The notes beneath the pieces are model-generated. The model did not search any database. It had not been told where the DNA came from and worked only from the letters and a program-made list of their open reading frames with translations. Below are positions 53,627 to 63,092 of a stretch of 64,000 nucleotides of DNA, one piece after another. Numbering within the stretch: the stretch's first letter is position 1; each line of letters begins with the position of its first letter. The position numbers and the translations under genes were made by a program. The DNA lies in NCBI RefSeq assembly GCF_000807855.2, contig NZ_JRYR02000001.1, forward strand, positions 1,419,881 through 1,483,880. Reading direction: 5' to 3'. Source of the DNA: Flammeovirga pacifica. Lineage in GTDB: Bacteria > Bacteroidota > Bacteroidia > Cytophagales > Flammeovirgaceae.

Positions 53627-54427
53627 ATGGAAAAATTAGAAAAATATATCCTCGAAAATAAATCGTCTTTGGATGTCTATACTCCATCTACAAAATGTAA
53701 TGATCGTTTTAAATCATTATTATTTGATGATATTGAAAAAATATTTGTAAGCCAAAAATCTTTATTAGATAAAGAAGAGGCATCCGATAAAGTTTGGGAC
53801 AATATCGCTGAAGCGCTAAATGATCAAACTGACGAACCAACTATAAATATTTCTTCTCCTAAATCTTTAGATAAATTTGAAGCCCCGTCTAATTTATGGG
53901 ACAAAATTTCTACTGAATTAGATCAAGATGAAATACTGAAAAACGAGTTAACTAAAACATCAAAAAATAATACACAAACTAAAGAAGTTACTTTAAAATT
54001 TATTTATAAGTGGTTAAGTAGTGTAGCCGCTGCAATTGTCATTGGTATTAGTATTGGATTGCTTTTTAATCAATCAAATACAACACCTATTGAAAGTAAT
54101 TCTGTTGCAGGCACTAAAACCGAGTGGAAACAAGCAGAACAATATTTTCATCAAGTAATTGATTCAAAACAGCTACAAATAAAGAAATTAAACTATCAAG
54201 ATGTCAGATTATTATCCGATTTCGATTCACAGTTAGGTACTCTTAAAGACAATTACAAGGACCTTAAGAAGGAACTTAAAACGTCACCTCAGCCGGAGAT
54301 CATTAAAAAACAAATGATCATTGTACTGGAGCTCCAAGTAGAGCTACTTAACAAACAAATGGAAATAATTATAGACCAAAACAAAGAAGAGTCACAAAAT
54401 GAAAACATTCAACAATATAATATATAG
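53627..54427 (+). CDS. Probable membrane anti-sigma factor with internal repeats
   Basis: Two bases separate this gene from the sigma factor, the standard sigma/anti-sigma arrangement. The cytoplasmic N-terminus (residues 1-130) carries two imperfect repeats of about 40 residues, each with a WDxI motif: LLDKEEASDKVWDNIAEALN and SLDKFEAPSNLWDKISTELD. A single helix (WLSSVAAAIVIGISIGLLF, about 130-150) leads to a helical, coiled-coil-like extracytoplasmic tail (YQDVRLLSDFDSQLGTLKDNYKDLKKEL). No zinc-binding anti-sigma motif (HxxxCxxC) is seen. It is not a family I can name. The last 29 bases overlap the next gene's start. Confidence 0.75.
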   Translation: MEKLEKYILENKSSLDVYTPSTKCNDRFKSLLFDDIEKIFVSQKSLLDKEEASDKVWDNIAEALNDQTDEPTINISSPKSLDKFEAPSNLWDKISTELDQDEILKNELTKTSKNNTQTKEVTLKFIYKWLSSVAAAIVIGISIGLLFNQSNTTPIESNSVAGTKTEWKQAEQYFHQVIDSKQLQIKKLNYQDVRLLSDFDSQLGTLKDNYKDLKKELKTSPQPEIIKKQMIIVLELQVELLNKQMEIIIDQNKEESQNENIQQYNI

Positions 54428-55409
54428 TCTCCTTTTCTTCTGTGTTGCGATAAATGCCTCTGCCGCACAACAGCCTAATTTAATAGAAAAGAGAATTAAT
54501 AAATCCTTTGATAATATCAATGCTAATTCGCTATTGAATATTAGTAACAGGTATGGCGATATTAATATTGAAACATCTAAAGATATTAATAAGGTCACTA
54601 TTGAAATTATCTTAGAGGCTTGGCATAGTTCGAAATCAAAAGCAGAAAATACATTATCTTCTCTTTCTATTTCTGACAATTCTAGTGGAAATAACATTTC
54701 ATTTAAAACGAATACTCCGAGTAACTCTTCTATTAATGATAGAAAAGGTTTTAAAATCACTTATAATATCAAAGCCCCTACTTCTATCAACATCAATTTA
54801 ATTAATAAATTTGGTGGGATATTTTCTGATGATATTGATGGCAAAGCATTTATAGAAGTAAGCTACGGTAATTTAACTATTAAAGAATTACGAAATGAGG
54901 ATAATGAAATTATTATTAAGTATGGCAACGGCGATATAGATTTTATTGAAAAAGCTTCTTTAGACACTAAGTACTTAGGTAAATTAAATATCGGACAAGC
55001 CAATGAGTTAGAAGTGACCGATTCTTATGGAAATATAAACCTTGGAACAGCTGGTATTATTTCTGGTTCATCAAAATATTCTAATTTGAATATCTCAATA
55101 TTAAAAGGGCAATTGGATTACAAGATAGGCTATGGTAATATTAATATTGAAGAAGTTTCTAAAAGTTTTTCTGGTATCAACGCTAGTAGCTCATATGGAT
55201 CTATCAAATTAAACTTTAATACTAATACAGAATTCTCTTATGAAGCTTATGTTAGGTATGGTTCTTTTAAGTCTAATTTATCTACCATAGAAAACTACTA
55301 TCAAGTAGAACAAAATACATCTTCAGAATTCAAAGGGTTTAATCTAAAACGAAATAGTGAGAATAAAGTCTATTTAAAAGCGAGCTATGGTAGTTTAAAA
55401 ATCAATTAA
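54399..55409 (+). CDS. Exported GIN/DUF4097-like beta-solenoid protein
   Basis: A signal peptide (IIYSLLFFCVAINASAA) is followed by about 310 residues of repetitive strand pattern: repeated YG-containing turns (SNRYGDINIET, SYGNLTIKE, KYGNGDIDF, DSYGNINLG, GYGNINIEE, SYGSIKLN, RYGSFKSN, SYGSLKIN) separated by 20-30 residues. That pattern is typical of the DUF4097/head-GIN putative adhesin families and predicts a right-handed beta-solenoid. Its ATG lies in the end of the anti-sigma gene (29-base overlap), so it belongs to the same unit and is probably controlled by or contributes to the sigma pathway. The ligand is unknown. A terminator follows. Confidence 0.85.
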   Translation: MKTFNNIIYSLLFFCVAINASAAQQPNLIEKRINKSFDNINANSLLNISNRYGDINIETSKDINKVTIEIILEAWHSSKSKAENTLSSLSISDNSSGNNISFKTNTPSNSSINDRKGFKITYNIKAPTSININLINKFGGIFSDDIDGKAFIEVSYGNLTIKELRNEDNEIIIKYGNGDIDFIEKASLDTKYLGKLNIGQANELEVTDSYGNINLGTAGIISGSSKYSNLNISILKGQLDYKIGYGNINIEEVSKSFSGINASSSYGSIKLNFNTNTEFSYEAYVRYGSFKSNLSTIENYYQVEQNTSSEFKGFNLKRNSENKVYLKASYGSLKIN

Positions 55410-55440
55410 TTCTGTTATTTTAATAAAATATTATTTTTAG

Positions 55441-55478
55441 AGACCTCCATTTCTTAAATTTGGGGGTCTTTTAATTTG
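55441..55478 (+). terminator. Terminator of the sigma-factor operon
   Basis: AGACCTCCA and TGGGGGTCT pair (one G-U) around an 11-base loop, followed by TTTTAATTT. Confidence 0.75.
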
Positions 55479-55694
55479 GGATATAACATGTTATCTTTTT
55501 TGACTTATCCTCTTCTAAGATTTTCATCAAAAAAACGATTATATCTTCTATATTTACGTTGAATTAAAAAAAATGGACAAGCTAATTTAAGCCGACAAAT
55601 TTAAACTCCTTATAATTAAAGAGTTATCATCTTTTAACATCGATGATATTTAAAACCTTTTTTTATCCGTCGCCTTAAATCTAGATTTGCAGTT

Positions 55695-56708
55695 ATGTTG
55701 AGTAAGAGAATTATTATTGCTTGTGCAATTTTAGGTACATTATCCTTTTCTTGTAGTAAGTTTTCGAGAATATCTAAAAGTAGAGACATCAACGAAAAAT
55801 ATGATGCCGCTCTAAATTATTACGATAATAAAGATTATTACAAAGCCTCAGTATTATTTGAAGATATTATGGGGGCATTTGTTGGTGCTGCAGAATACGA
55901 GAAAATTCAATTTTATTATGCTTATTCTCAATTTGAGCAAAAGCAATATTTAATTGCTGCACATCATTTCAAAAGTTTCTTTGAAACTTACAACCGCTCT
56001 CCTTTTGCTGAGGAGGCTTTATTTATGAACGGTTATTCTTTATATAAAGATACACCAGATTATAATCTTGATCAGTCGGGTACTTCACAAGCTATTGAAG
56101 AATTACAAAACTTCATTAACAGATACCCTACAAGTCAATATGCTCAACAATGTGATGACTTAATCAATGAATTAAGAGCAAGATTAGAATTAAAAGCTTT
56201 TGAAATATCTAAACAGTATTCACACTTAAGATACTATAAAGCTGCTGCAATTGCTTATGAAAACTTTATGAAGGATTATCCTGATTCTGATTTCAAACCT
56301 GAAGCAATGTTTAAAAAGATGGAAGCTGAATACGAATTAGCTAAGATGTCCGTCTTTGATAAACAACAAGAACGATATGAATCTTCTGTAGAAACTTATA
56401 CTAAATTTGGACAAAGGTACTCTGATAGTAGTGCTTATGCCGATGCTACTAAGCTTAAGAAAGATGTCGATAAAGACCTTAAAAAACACCTTTCTAAGAA
56501 AGCTGCTTGGGAAAAAGAACTAGCCAAAATTAAAGCTGATGCTGCGGCAGGAAAAATTTCTAAGGAACAAGCTGAAAAAGAAATGAGTGATGGTCCTAAA
56601 GAAACTAGGAAACAGAAGCGAAAACGAGCGAAAAACCTCGAACAAATACAGGAATCGGAAAGAGAAAATGAAGAGCCTGTAGCACCTGTTGAAACAGAAA
56701 AACAATAA
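55695..56708 (+). CDS. bamD: Outer-membrane assembly lipoprotein BamD
   Basis: A lipoprotein subunit of the BAM complex that folds outer-membrane beta-barrels. The signal ends LGTLSFSC, so Cys20 is lipidated. Residues 35-260 are tetratricopeptide-like helices with NEKYDAALNYYDNKDYYKASVLFEDIMG, YYAYSQFEQKQYLIAAHHFKSFFETYNRSPFAEEALFMNGYSLY and ALEFI-type repeats, matching YfiO/BamD. The C-terminal 75 residues are highly charged (Lys/Glu repeats), an extension beyond the E. coli protein (337 against about 245 residues). The gene stands alone with a long leader gap and a strong terminator. Confidence 0.9.
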   Translation: MLSKRIIIACAILGTLSFSCSKFSRISKSRDINEKYDAALNYYDNKDYYKASVLFEDIMGAFVGAAEYEKIQFYYAYSQFEQKQYLIAAHHFKSFFETYNRSPFAEEALFMNGYSLYKDTPDYNLDQSGTSQAIEELQNFINRYPTSQYAQQCDDLINELRARLELKAFEISKQYSHLRYYKAAAIAYENFMKDYPDSDFKPEAMFKKMEAEYELAKMSVFDKQQERYESSVETYTKFGQRYSDSSAYADATKLKKDVDKDLKKHLSKKAAWEKELAKIKADAAAGKISKEQAEKEMSDGPKETRKQKRKRAKNLEQIQESERENEEPVAPVETEKQ

Positions 56709-56720
56709 AAATTGTCAAAG

Positions 56721-56758
56721 AAAGGACGTTAATAATGTATTAACGTCCTTTTTTTTTG
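56721..56758 (+). terminator. Terminator behind bamD
   Basis: AAAGGACGTTAATA-ATG-TATTAACGTCCTTT is a perfect 14-base stem with a three-base loop, followed by TTTTTTT. Confidence 0.92.
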
Positions 56759-56905
56759 ATATTAAATCTCGAATTAAACATATTTAGCTAGTAATTGATG
56801 ATTGCATTAAGTCCACATGTTTTTTAACAATTGACTTTTTAATACATCAAGACAAGAAATAATTATCAATAGTTATTCTTATATAACTTAACTTTTTGGA
56901 CAAAC

Positions 56906-59206
56906 ATGCTCAATAATATCAGCTTAAAATTATCTTGGATATTTTTTCTTCCCCTTATTCTTGGAAGCTGCTCCACGACTTTAACATCAAAAAAACAATC
57001 TGTAAGTGAGGCTTCTCCTACTTTGATTTTTATTGACGATCATGCGATAAGTAAAGAAAACTTTGTTTACTTATATGAAAAGAATTACAAGCAAGACTCT
57101 TCATTTTACACTACAGAAAGTATTCAGGAGTATTTAGACCTATTCATCAATTTTAAATTGAAAGTTGTTGAAGCAGAGGACTTAGGTTATGACACATTAG
57201 ATGCCTTCAAGAATGAATACAAAATGTATGTTAGTCAACTTGAAGAACCTTATCTAACAGAATCTGTATTCAATGATAGTTTAGTGAAGCAAGCATATGA
57301 ACGTCAAAAAGAAGAAGTTCGAGCTGCACATATACTTATCAACTGTACAGAAGATGCTAGCCCAGAAGACACTTTAACGGCATACAATAAAGCTTTAGAA
57401 ATTTTAGAACAATATAAGAGTGGAAAAGACTTTAGTACATTAGCTTTTGAATTTTCTGAAGATCCTTCGGCAAAACAAAATAAAGGAGATTTGGGTTATT
57501 TCACTTCACTTCAAATGGTTTATCCTTTTGAAGAAGCTGCATTTACTACTGCAGTAGGTGAAGTTGTTGGTCCTATTCGTACTCAATTTGGATATCACTT
57601 ACTTCATGTTACTGATAAAAGAGAAAGATATGGAACACTTCAGGTGCAACATATCATGATTAAATCAAGTAGTAGAGCGTCTGAAGAAATTAGAAAAGAG
57701 CAAATTAAAACAATCAATAACATCTATGATAGCCTGCAAAACGGAGGTCAGTGGGATGTTTTATGTAAGACTTTTTCTGAAGACAAAAGAACATCTACAA
57801 CCAAAGGTATTTTGCCTTCAGTAAATGAAGTTCGCTTCCCTCCTTCTTTCTTACAAGGAATAGAATCACTTAAAAACATAGGCGATATTTCTAAACCTGT
57901 GAAAACTGATTTTGGATGGCATATTATACGTCTGTATAAAAAAGAACCCGTTAAACCATATGATGTAATGTATGCATCATTAGAAAAAAAGGTAAAAAGA
58001 GATAGTAGGTCTTCTACAAGTAAGCAACAATTTGTTGAAAAACTTAAAAGAGATAATCAATTTGTAGAATTTCCTGAAAACAAAACATTGGCTTATTCTG
58101 TGATTGATTCTACTCTATTTGAAGCAAATTGGAAGCTGAATGATGAGGTTACTCCTAAAACTCAAAAGAAGACATTATTCAGCTTAGGTAAAAAGAAAGT
58201 GATAAATAATGACTTTTTTAATTTCATTCTAGAAAATCAAAAAAGAACAAACCAAGATAGTCTTGCCCTACTTTTAGATCAGTACTATGATAGATTCGTG
58301 AATAAGGTCTTAATTGAAGCTGAAAGAGAGCAATTACCTACTAAATATCCAGAGTTTGCTCACTTATCTCAAGAATATAAAGACGGGTTATTACTGTTTA
58401 GGGTAATGGAAGATTCTGTATGGAATAAAGCTACCTCAGATCCTGTCGCTTTAGAAAATTATTATAAAAATAATATCAATGATTATCAATTTGAAGATCG
58501 CGTTGATATTGACATTTACAATACAGGAAGTAAAGAGTTGGAGAAAGAAACTTTATTAATGCTTGATTCTGGTTATTACAAAGTTTTACCAACAGATATT
58601 ACTTCTCTCTATTTCAAAAATGGAAGTTCATATCTATATAAATCAACTATTGGTGATTTGAACAATATTACAAATACGTTAAATCAAAACAATCAGTTAT
58701 TTGTTGTATTCGATATTCAAATGCCAAAAAATAGTGGTACTGTACTTAAGAAAAATCGAATTAAGAAAATCACTGCATTCTTACAAAAGTCAAAAATTGA
58801 CACACAAAAAATTCAATTTGTAGAAAGTGAAGGGAAACAAAATGTTGGTGTTAGTTTTTACAGCACACAATTATCAAACTATATTCCTACAAAAAATCAG
58901 ATAAGTAATTTGTCTGTAAGCTTTGAAAAAGGTGTGTTTACTAAGGACAAACTTCCTTATGGTAACCAAATTGAATTTAAAAAAGGACGTTATCTATTTA
59001 AAGATAATGATAGATACATTATAGCAGTTGTAAAGGATTTCTTACCAAAAGGCCCAAAACCTTTTGAGACATCAAAAGGTGCTGTTATTGCAGATTACCA
59101 ACAATACATTGAAAAAACGTGGCTAGACGAGCTACATAAAAAACATAATGTACAAGTAGATAGTGCTATATTAAACTCTTTATACGAGCATAAAAAGGCT
59201 ATATAA
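56906..59206 (+). CDS. Parvulin-type peptidylprolyl isomerase lipoprotein
   Basis: A large (766-residue) envelope chaperone with two parvulin domains. The lipoprotein signal ends LILGSC. The first domain (about 132-235) includes VRAAHILINC, the second (about 240-350) QVQHIMIKSSSRAS, WDVLCKTFSEDKRTSTTKGILPSV and FGWHIIRLYKK. The C-terminal half (residues 360-766) is long, with SurA/PpiD-like helical segments and a strand-rich tail without a known motif. In Bacteroidota such proteins are thought to help outer-membrane protein folding, consistent with its position beside bamD on the same strand. The start at 56906 fits the signal peptide. Confidence 0.9.
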   Translation: MLNNISLKLSWIFFLPLILGSCSTTLTSKKQSVSEASPTLIFIDDHAISKENFVYLYEKNYKQDSSFYTTESIQEYLDLFINFKLKVVEAEDLGYDTLDAFKNEYKMYVSQLEEPYLTESVFNDSLVKQAYERQKEEVRAAHILINCTEDASPEDTLTAYNKALEILEQYKSGKDFSTLAFEFSEDPSAKQNKGDLGYFTSLQMVYPFEEAAFTTAVGEVVGPIRTQFGYHLLHVTDKRERYGTLQVQHIMIKSSSRASEEIRKEQIKTINNIYDSLQNGGQWDVLCKTFSEDKRTSTTKGILPSVNEVRFPPSFLQGIESLKNIGDISKPVKTDFGWHIIRLYKKEPVKPYDVMYASLEKKVKRDSRSSTSKQQFVEKLKRDNQFVEFPENKTLAYSVIDSTLFEANWKLNDEVTPKTQKKTLFSLGKKKVINNDFFNFILENQKRTNQDSLALLLDQYYDRFVNKVLIEAEREQLPTKYPEFAHLSQEYKDGLLLFRVMEDSVWNKATSDPVALENYYKNNINDYQFEDRVDIDIYNTGSKELEKETLLMLDSGYYKVLPTDITSLYFKNGSSYLYKSTIGDLNNITNTLNQNNQLFVVFDIQMPKNSGTVLKKNRIKKITAFLQKSKIDTQKIQFVESEGKQNVGVSFYSTQLSNYIPTKNQISNLSVSFEKGVFTKDKLPYGNQIEFKKGRYLFKDNDRYIIAVVKDFLPKGPKPFETSKGAVIADYQQYIEKTWLDELHKKHNVQVDSAILNSLYEHKKAI

Positions 59207-59347
59207 AGTTAATATTAGAGGCACAATGTTAACTTTAAGTGAACATAGCAACTATATTAAATTACTCTTGGAGTAAATGCTTTGAAGAGTGCTATCATAT
59301 CAATAAATTAGAGGAAATTCTAAGACAAATTAAAGTTATCAATAAGA

Positions 59348-60037
59348 ATGCCTACTGAAGTTGAACGTAAAATACTCGTAGTAGATGACGAGCCAGATAT
59401 AGTAGAAATATTAAGTTATAACCTAGAAAAAGAAGGATATAATGTAAAAACTGCTAATGATGGGAAACAGGCTGTTGAGATTGCAAAAAAGTTTTACCCA
59501 GAACTAATCATTTTGGATATAATGATGCCTGTTATGGATGGTGTTGAAGCATGTCGTCAAATCAAAGAGAATCCTGAATTATCAGAAGCACATATTATTT
59601 TTCTTACCGCAAGAGCAGAAGAATATTCAGAAGTAGCTGCATTTGATGTAGGTGCTGATGATTATATAGTAAAGCCTGTGAAGCCTAGGGCTTTAATGAA
59701 AAGAATTGAATCTATTTTTAAAAGAAAGAGTAAAAACAAGACATCGAAAAAAGACATTATCAATATTGGTAAGTTTTCTATCGATAAATCAAGTTATACT
59801 TTATACATAGATGGTGAAGCTAGAACTTTACCTAAAAAAGAATTCGAATTATTATACTTCTTGGCAGAAAGCCCTAACAAAGTGTTTAATAGAGACGACC
59901 TCTTGAGAAACATTTGGGGAGCCGATGTTTATGTTTTAGCTAGAACAGTAGATGTTCATATTCGACGTGTTAGAGAAAAAATAGGCGACGGATACATTAA
60001 AACAGTAAAAGGAGTTGGGTATAAGTTTGAAGCTTAA
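59348..60037 (+). CDS. OmpR/PhoB-family response regulator
   Basis: A 229-residue DNA-binding response regulator. The receiver domain (residues 8-120) has the acidic pair Asp13-Asp14 (VVDDEPDIVE), phosphorylation site Asp57 in IILDIMMPVMDG, and the conserved Lys in DDYIVKPVKPRA. The C-terminal winged helix (133-228: FSIDKSSYTLYIDGEARTLPKKEFELLYFLAESPNKVFNRDDLLRNIWGAD ... RTVDVHIRRVREKIG) is of the OmpR/PhoB class. It is followed by its cognate kinase gene, but with a terminator between the two. Downstream targets are not in this window; no pho genes accompany it. Confidence 0.95.
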   Translation: MPTEVERKILVVDDEPDIVEILSYNLEKEGYNVKTANDGKQAVEIAKKFYPELIILDIMMPVMDGVEACRQIKENPELSEAHIIFLTARAEEYSEVAAFDVGADDYIVKPVKPRALMKRIESIFKRKSKNKTSKKDIINIGKFSIDKSSYTLYIDGEARTLPKKEFELLYFLAESPNKVFNRDDLLRNIWGADVYVLARTVDVHIRRVREKIGDGYIKTVKGVGYKFEA

Positions 60038-60059
60038 CCTACATTTTACGACATTTGTA

Positions 60060-60092
60060 AACCTCATAACTAAATGTTGTGGGGTTTTTTAT
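60060..60092 (+). terminator. Terminator between response regulator and kinase genes
   Basis: AACCTCATAAC and GTTGTGGGGTT pair (two G-U) around TAAAT, followed by TTTTTATTT. It lies between the regulator stop (60037) and the proposed kinase start (60110). Confidence 0.65.
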
Positions 60093-60109
60093 TTCAAAAC
60101 ATATCTAAT

Positions 60110-61168
60110 ATGTATTTCAACGCGAAATCTGTATCTCTATTATTAGCACTATGTGTTGGTGGCATTACTTCTGCCTTTTTATCCATATTGCCGGAAGTAT
60201 CTACCATGGGGGCAATAGTAGGGTTAATCATATCGTTTTCTTCTACTTTCCTACTCACTTACTTTGTACTTGAGTTTATTTTTTTTAAAGAGATTGGAAA
60301 CATCCATAGACAGATCCATGAATTAAGACAAAAACAAACCAAGAGTTCTTCTAAAGAAGTCAAGCAAAAAAATCCTATAGTGGATATTAAATCTCAAATA
60401 AACCACTATGCTAAAATGAAGGAGGATGAAATTGCTCAATTAAAAAAAATGGAGCAATATCGTAAAGAATTCTTAGCTAATATATCTCACGAGTTAAAAA
60501 CCCCTATTTTTGCAACTCAAGGTTTTATTTTAACATTATTAGATGGTGCTGTAAATGATAAAAATGTGAGAGATCGTTTCTTAAAAAAAGCAGCTAAATC
60601 TCTAAATGCACTTAATATTCTTGTAGAAGACCTTTTGACTGTCTCTAAAATTGAAGCCGGAGAAATCAATATGGAATTTGAAGAATTTGATGTACAAATA
60701 ATGCTAGTGGATGTTCTAGAACAAATAGAGCAAAAAGCTGAGAAAAAAAATATAACCGTTACCTTTGAAGCTCCAAATGATGACCCTATCTATATAAATG
60801 CTGATTACAACCGCTTAAAACAGGTAGTATTAAACTTAGTTGTTAACGGTATCAAGTATAATAAAAAAAATGGGTGGGTTAAGGTAATTTTGGAAGTAAA
60901 AGAAGATATAGTAACAATTAACGTGAAAGACAACGGTCAAGGTATTCCTGAGGAAGATCAAAATCGTATCTTTGAACGTTTTTATAGAGTTGAAAAAAGT
61001 AGAACAAAAAAACAAGGTGGATCAGGCTTAGGTTTAGCCATCTGTAAACATATTTTAGAACGCCATGATACTAGTATTTCTGTGGTCAGTACAAAAGAGG
61101 AAGGTTCAACTTTTTCGTTTGATTTAAAATTACTGAACGATACCGAAAATGAAGATACCGAGCTTTAA
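60110..61168 (+). CDS. PhoR-like sensor histidine kinase
   Basis: The kinase has two membrane helices with very short extracytoplasmic loop (SLLLALCVGGITSAFLSIL and MGAIVGLIISFSSTFLLTYFVLEFIFF), a coiled coil, a DHp domain with His127 (numbered from the start used here) in LANISHELKTPIFATQGFI, and an ATPase with NLVVNGIKYNK, DNGQGIPEEDQ and GSGLGLAICKHILERHD. No PAS or large sensor domain is present, so the signal is probably membrane or cytoplasmic. The frame opens at 60074, but that ATG lies in the terminator hairpin; I start at 60110 (MYFNAKSV). Its last 20 bases overlap the next gene. It is the partner of the preceding regulator by position. Confidence 0.93.
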   Translation: MYFNAKSVSLLLALCVGGITSAFLSILPEVSTMGAIVGLIISFSSTFLLTYFVLEFIFFKEIGNIHRQIHELRQKQTKSSSKEVKQKNPIVDIKSQINHYAKMKEDEIAQLKKMEQYRKEFLANISHELKTPIFATQGFILTLLDGAVNDKNVRDRFLKKAAKSLNALNILVEDLLTVSKIEAGEINMEFEEFDVQIMLVDVLEQIEQKAEKKNITVTFEAPNDDPIYINADYNRLKQVVLNLVVNGIKYNKKNGWVKVILEVKEDIVTINVKDNGQGIPEEDQNRIFERFYRVEKSRTKKQGGSGLGLAICKHILERHDTSISVVSTKEEGSTFSFDLKLLNDTENEDTEL

Positions 61169-61865
61169 AAAGTGGATCATTTTTGAAAATGATAATTATA
61201 TTTTAGTAAATAAACCCCCTTATATATCTAGTTTAGAAGATAGAGATAAAACTCTTCCAACAGTATATCAAGAGGCTAAAAAATACGCCGGAGACACTCA
61301 ACTTTGTCATAGATTAGACAAAGAAACTTCTGGCGTTATGGCTATTGCTAAGAACCCTGAAGCTTACAGAAACCTTGCGATTCAATTTGAGAAAAGACAG
61401 GTAGAAAAAGTATATCACGCTGTGGTTGATGGTGTAGAAAATTTTGATGGAATCATGGTAGATAGAAACATTTTAGTTTCTGGTCGTGGTAATGTGAGAA
61501 TTGATATCGAAGGTAAGCCTTCTCAAACACTAGTAAAAACAGAAGAGATCTATAAATTCCATTCTTTAGTTGCTTGTAAACCTTTAACTGGTAGAATGCA
61601 CCAAATTAGAATTCATATGGCCTATTTAGGTAGTCCTATAATTTCTGATGAAGTATATGGTGGCCAAATCCCCTACCTTTCTCAAATTAAAGGAAGGAAA
61701 TTCAAATTAAAAGAGGGTACTGAGGAACAAGCATTAATGTCAAGAGTTGCTTTACATGCAAGGTCTTTAAGATTTAAAGATGTGGATGGATCAGAAATAT
61801 TTATTGAATCTGAATATCCTAAAGATATGAAAGCAGTGATCACACAAATGAAAAAATTCAAATAA
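61149..61865 (+). CDS. RluA-family pseudouridine synthase
   Basis: A 238-residue RNA-modifying enzyme of the RluA/RluD type, converting uridine to pseudouridine in rRNA or tRNA. Catalytic Asp is in CHRLDKETSGVMAIAKN. Other motifs are NDNYILVNKPPYISS at the N-terminus, KVYHAVVDG, VACKPLTGRMHQIRIHMAYLGSPIISDEVYGG and LHARSL. No S4 domain is seen. The start overlaps the kinase gene by 20 bases, so translation is coupled. The exact target uridine is unknown. Confidence 0.92.
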   Translation: MKIPSFKKWIIFENDNYILVNKPPYISSLEDRDKTLPTVYQEAKKYAGDTQLCHRLDKETSGVMAIAKNPEAYRNLAIQFEKRQVEKVYHAVVDGVENFDGIMVDRNILVSGRGNVRIDIEGKPSQTLVKTEEIYKFHSLVACKPLTGRMHQIRIHMAYLGSPIISDEVYGGQIPYLSQIKGRKFKLKEGTEEQALMSRVALHARSLRFKDVDGSEIFIESEYPKDMKAVITQMKKFK

Positions 61866-61866
61866 T

Positions 61867-62355
61867 ATGATTTCTCCTTATTTTCAAGATCATATGTTGG
61901 GAAATGTTTGTTTTGGTTGTGGACTAGACAATCAAGATGGACTCCACATAAAAAGTTTTTGGGAGGGTGATCAAGCGATATGCGAATGGTTACCTGAAGA
62001 AAAATACCATGGTTGGGCTAACTTATTAAGTGGTGGTATTTTGGCTACTGTCATAGATTGCCATTGTATGGGCACCGCTATGGCTGATGCTTACAAAAAT
62101 GAAGGTAGGGAACTAAATTCTGCACCTCATTATCGCTATGCAACTGGTACAATGAATATTAAATATTTAAAACCAACCCCAGTTCATCAAAAAGTTAGAA
62201 TTGTTGCAGAAGTAACAGAAAGAAAAGGTAAAAAGGTAGTAATGACTTGCTCCTCGTGGTCAGGTGATACAAAAACTGCTGAAGCAGAGGTAATTGCTAT
62301 TCAAGTCTTCAATAGCAATGATACAAAAGACACGAATCCATTTATTGATAAATAA
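61867..62355 (+). CDS. PaaI-type hotdog thioesterase
   Basis: A 162-residue thioesterase of the PaaI/4HBT group. The signature helix and loop are present (GWANLLSGGILATVIDCHCMGTAMA, with the conserved Gly-Gly and Asp), preceded by NVCFGCGLDNQDGLHIKSFWEG, a Cys-x2-Cys motif frequent in this subfamily, and followed by YLKPTPVHQKVRIVAEVTERKGKKVVMTC. The gene starts one base after the pseudouridine synthase stop. Substrate unknown; many relatives act on phenylacetyl-CoA or fatty acyl-CoA. Confidence 0.9.
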   Translation: MISPYFQDHMLGNVCFGCGLDNQDGLHIKSFWEGDQAICEWLPEEKYHGWANLLSGGILATVIDCHCMGTAMADAYKNEGRELNSAPHYRYATGTMNIKYLKPTPVHQKVRIVAEVTERKGKKVVMTCSSWSGDTKTAEAEVIAIQVFNSNDTKDTNPFIDK

Positions 62356-62363
62356 ATAACTTA

Positions 62364-63005
62364 ATGCCTCACATTACACATCCCCTTATCGATCAATATA
62401 TTGAAGATGTAGCTACTCCAGAAAATGAAATTTTAAAAGCATTAGACCGAGCTACACATTTAGAAGAAAATATGCCTCATATGGTCTCCGGCCATCCACA
62501 AGGTTTATTTCTTACAATGTTAGCTAAAGGAATGTCTGCAAAAAAAGTACTCGAAATTGGTACTTTTACAGGATATGCGGCTATAGCGATAGCACAAGGA
62601 ATGCAAGAAAATGGTGTGTTACATACTATAGAAGTTGATGATGAAAAAGAAAAAATAATTTCAGAATACATAAAAAAAGCTAAACTCGATCATATAGTTC
62701 AACTTCATATTGGTAAGGCCGTTGAAATAATTGAAGGTTTAGGCGATCAATTTGATATCGTTTTTATTGATGCTGATAAAATGAACAACGATACTTATTA
62801 TGAAATGTGTCTACCATTATTACGAAAAGGCGGATTTATCCTGATAGACAATGTTTTATGGAAAGGAAAAGTGGTCGATCAAAATGCCAATGATAAAATG
62901 ACACAAGCAATTATGTCATTCAACAATAAAGTAACTTCAGACAAAAGAGTACAAAGTTGTATAATACCCTTACGTGATGGGATATTAATGGCTCAAAAAT
63001 TGTAA
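62364..63005 (+). CDS. Class I SAM-dependent O-methyltransferase
   Basis: A 213-residue methyltransferase of the caffeoyl-CoA O-methyltransferase type, found widely in bacteria. The SAM-binding loop is VLEIGTFTGYAAIAIAQGM, followed by the acidic strand LHTIEVDDEKE and the metal site FDIVFIDADKMNNDTYYEMCLPLLRKGGFILIDNVLW. Substrate is unknown; catechol-type small molecules are the usual ones. It lies eight bases after the thioesterase and ends the run of genes that begins with the two-component pair. Confidence 0.92.
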   Translation: MPHITHPLIDQYIEDVATPENEILKALDRATHLEENMPHMVSGHPQGLFLTMLAKGMSAKKVLEIGTFTGYAAIAIAQGMQENGVLHTIEVDDEKEKIISEYIKKAKLDHIVQLHIGKAVEIIEGLGDQFDIVFIDADKMNNDTYYEMCLPLLRKGGFILIDNVLWKGKVVDQNANDKMTQAIMSFNNKVTSDKRVQSCIIPLRDGILMAQKL

Positions 63006-63092
63006 TTTCGCCATACAATAATTAATTTATTACGGAGAGTTATACTCTCAACCATTAATGACTTCACAAACTCAAGGTATACATAACCTATT

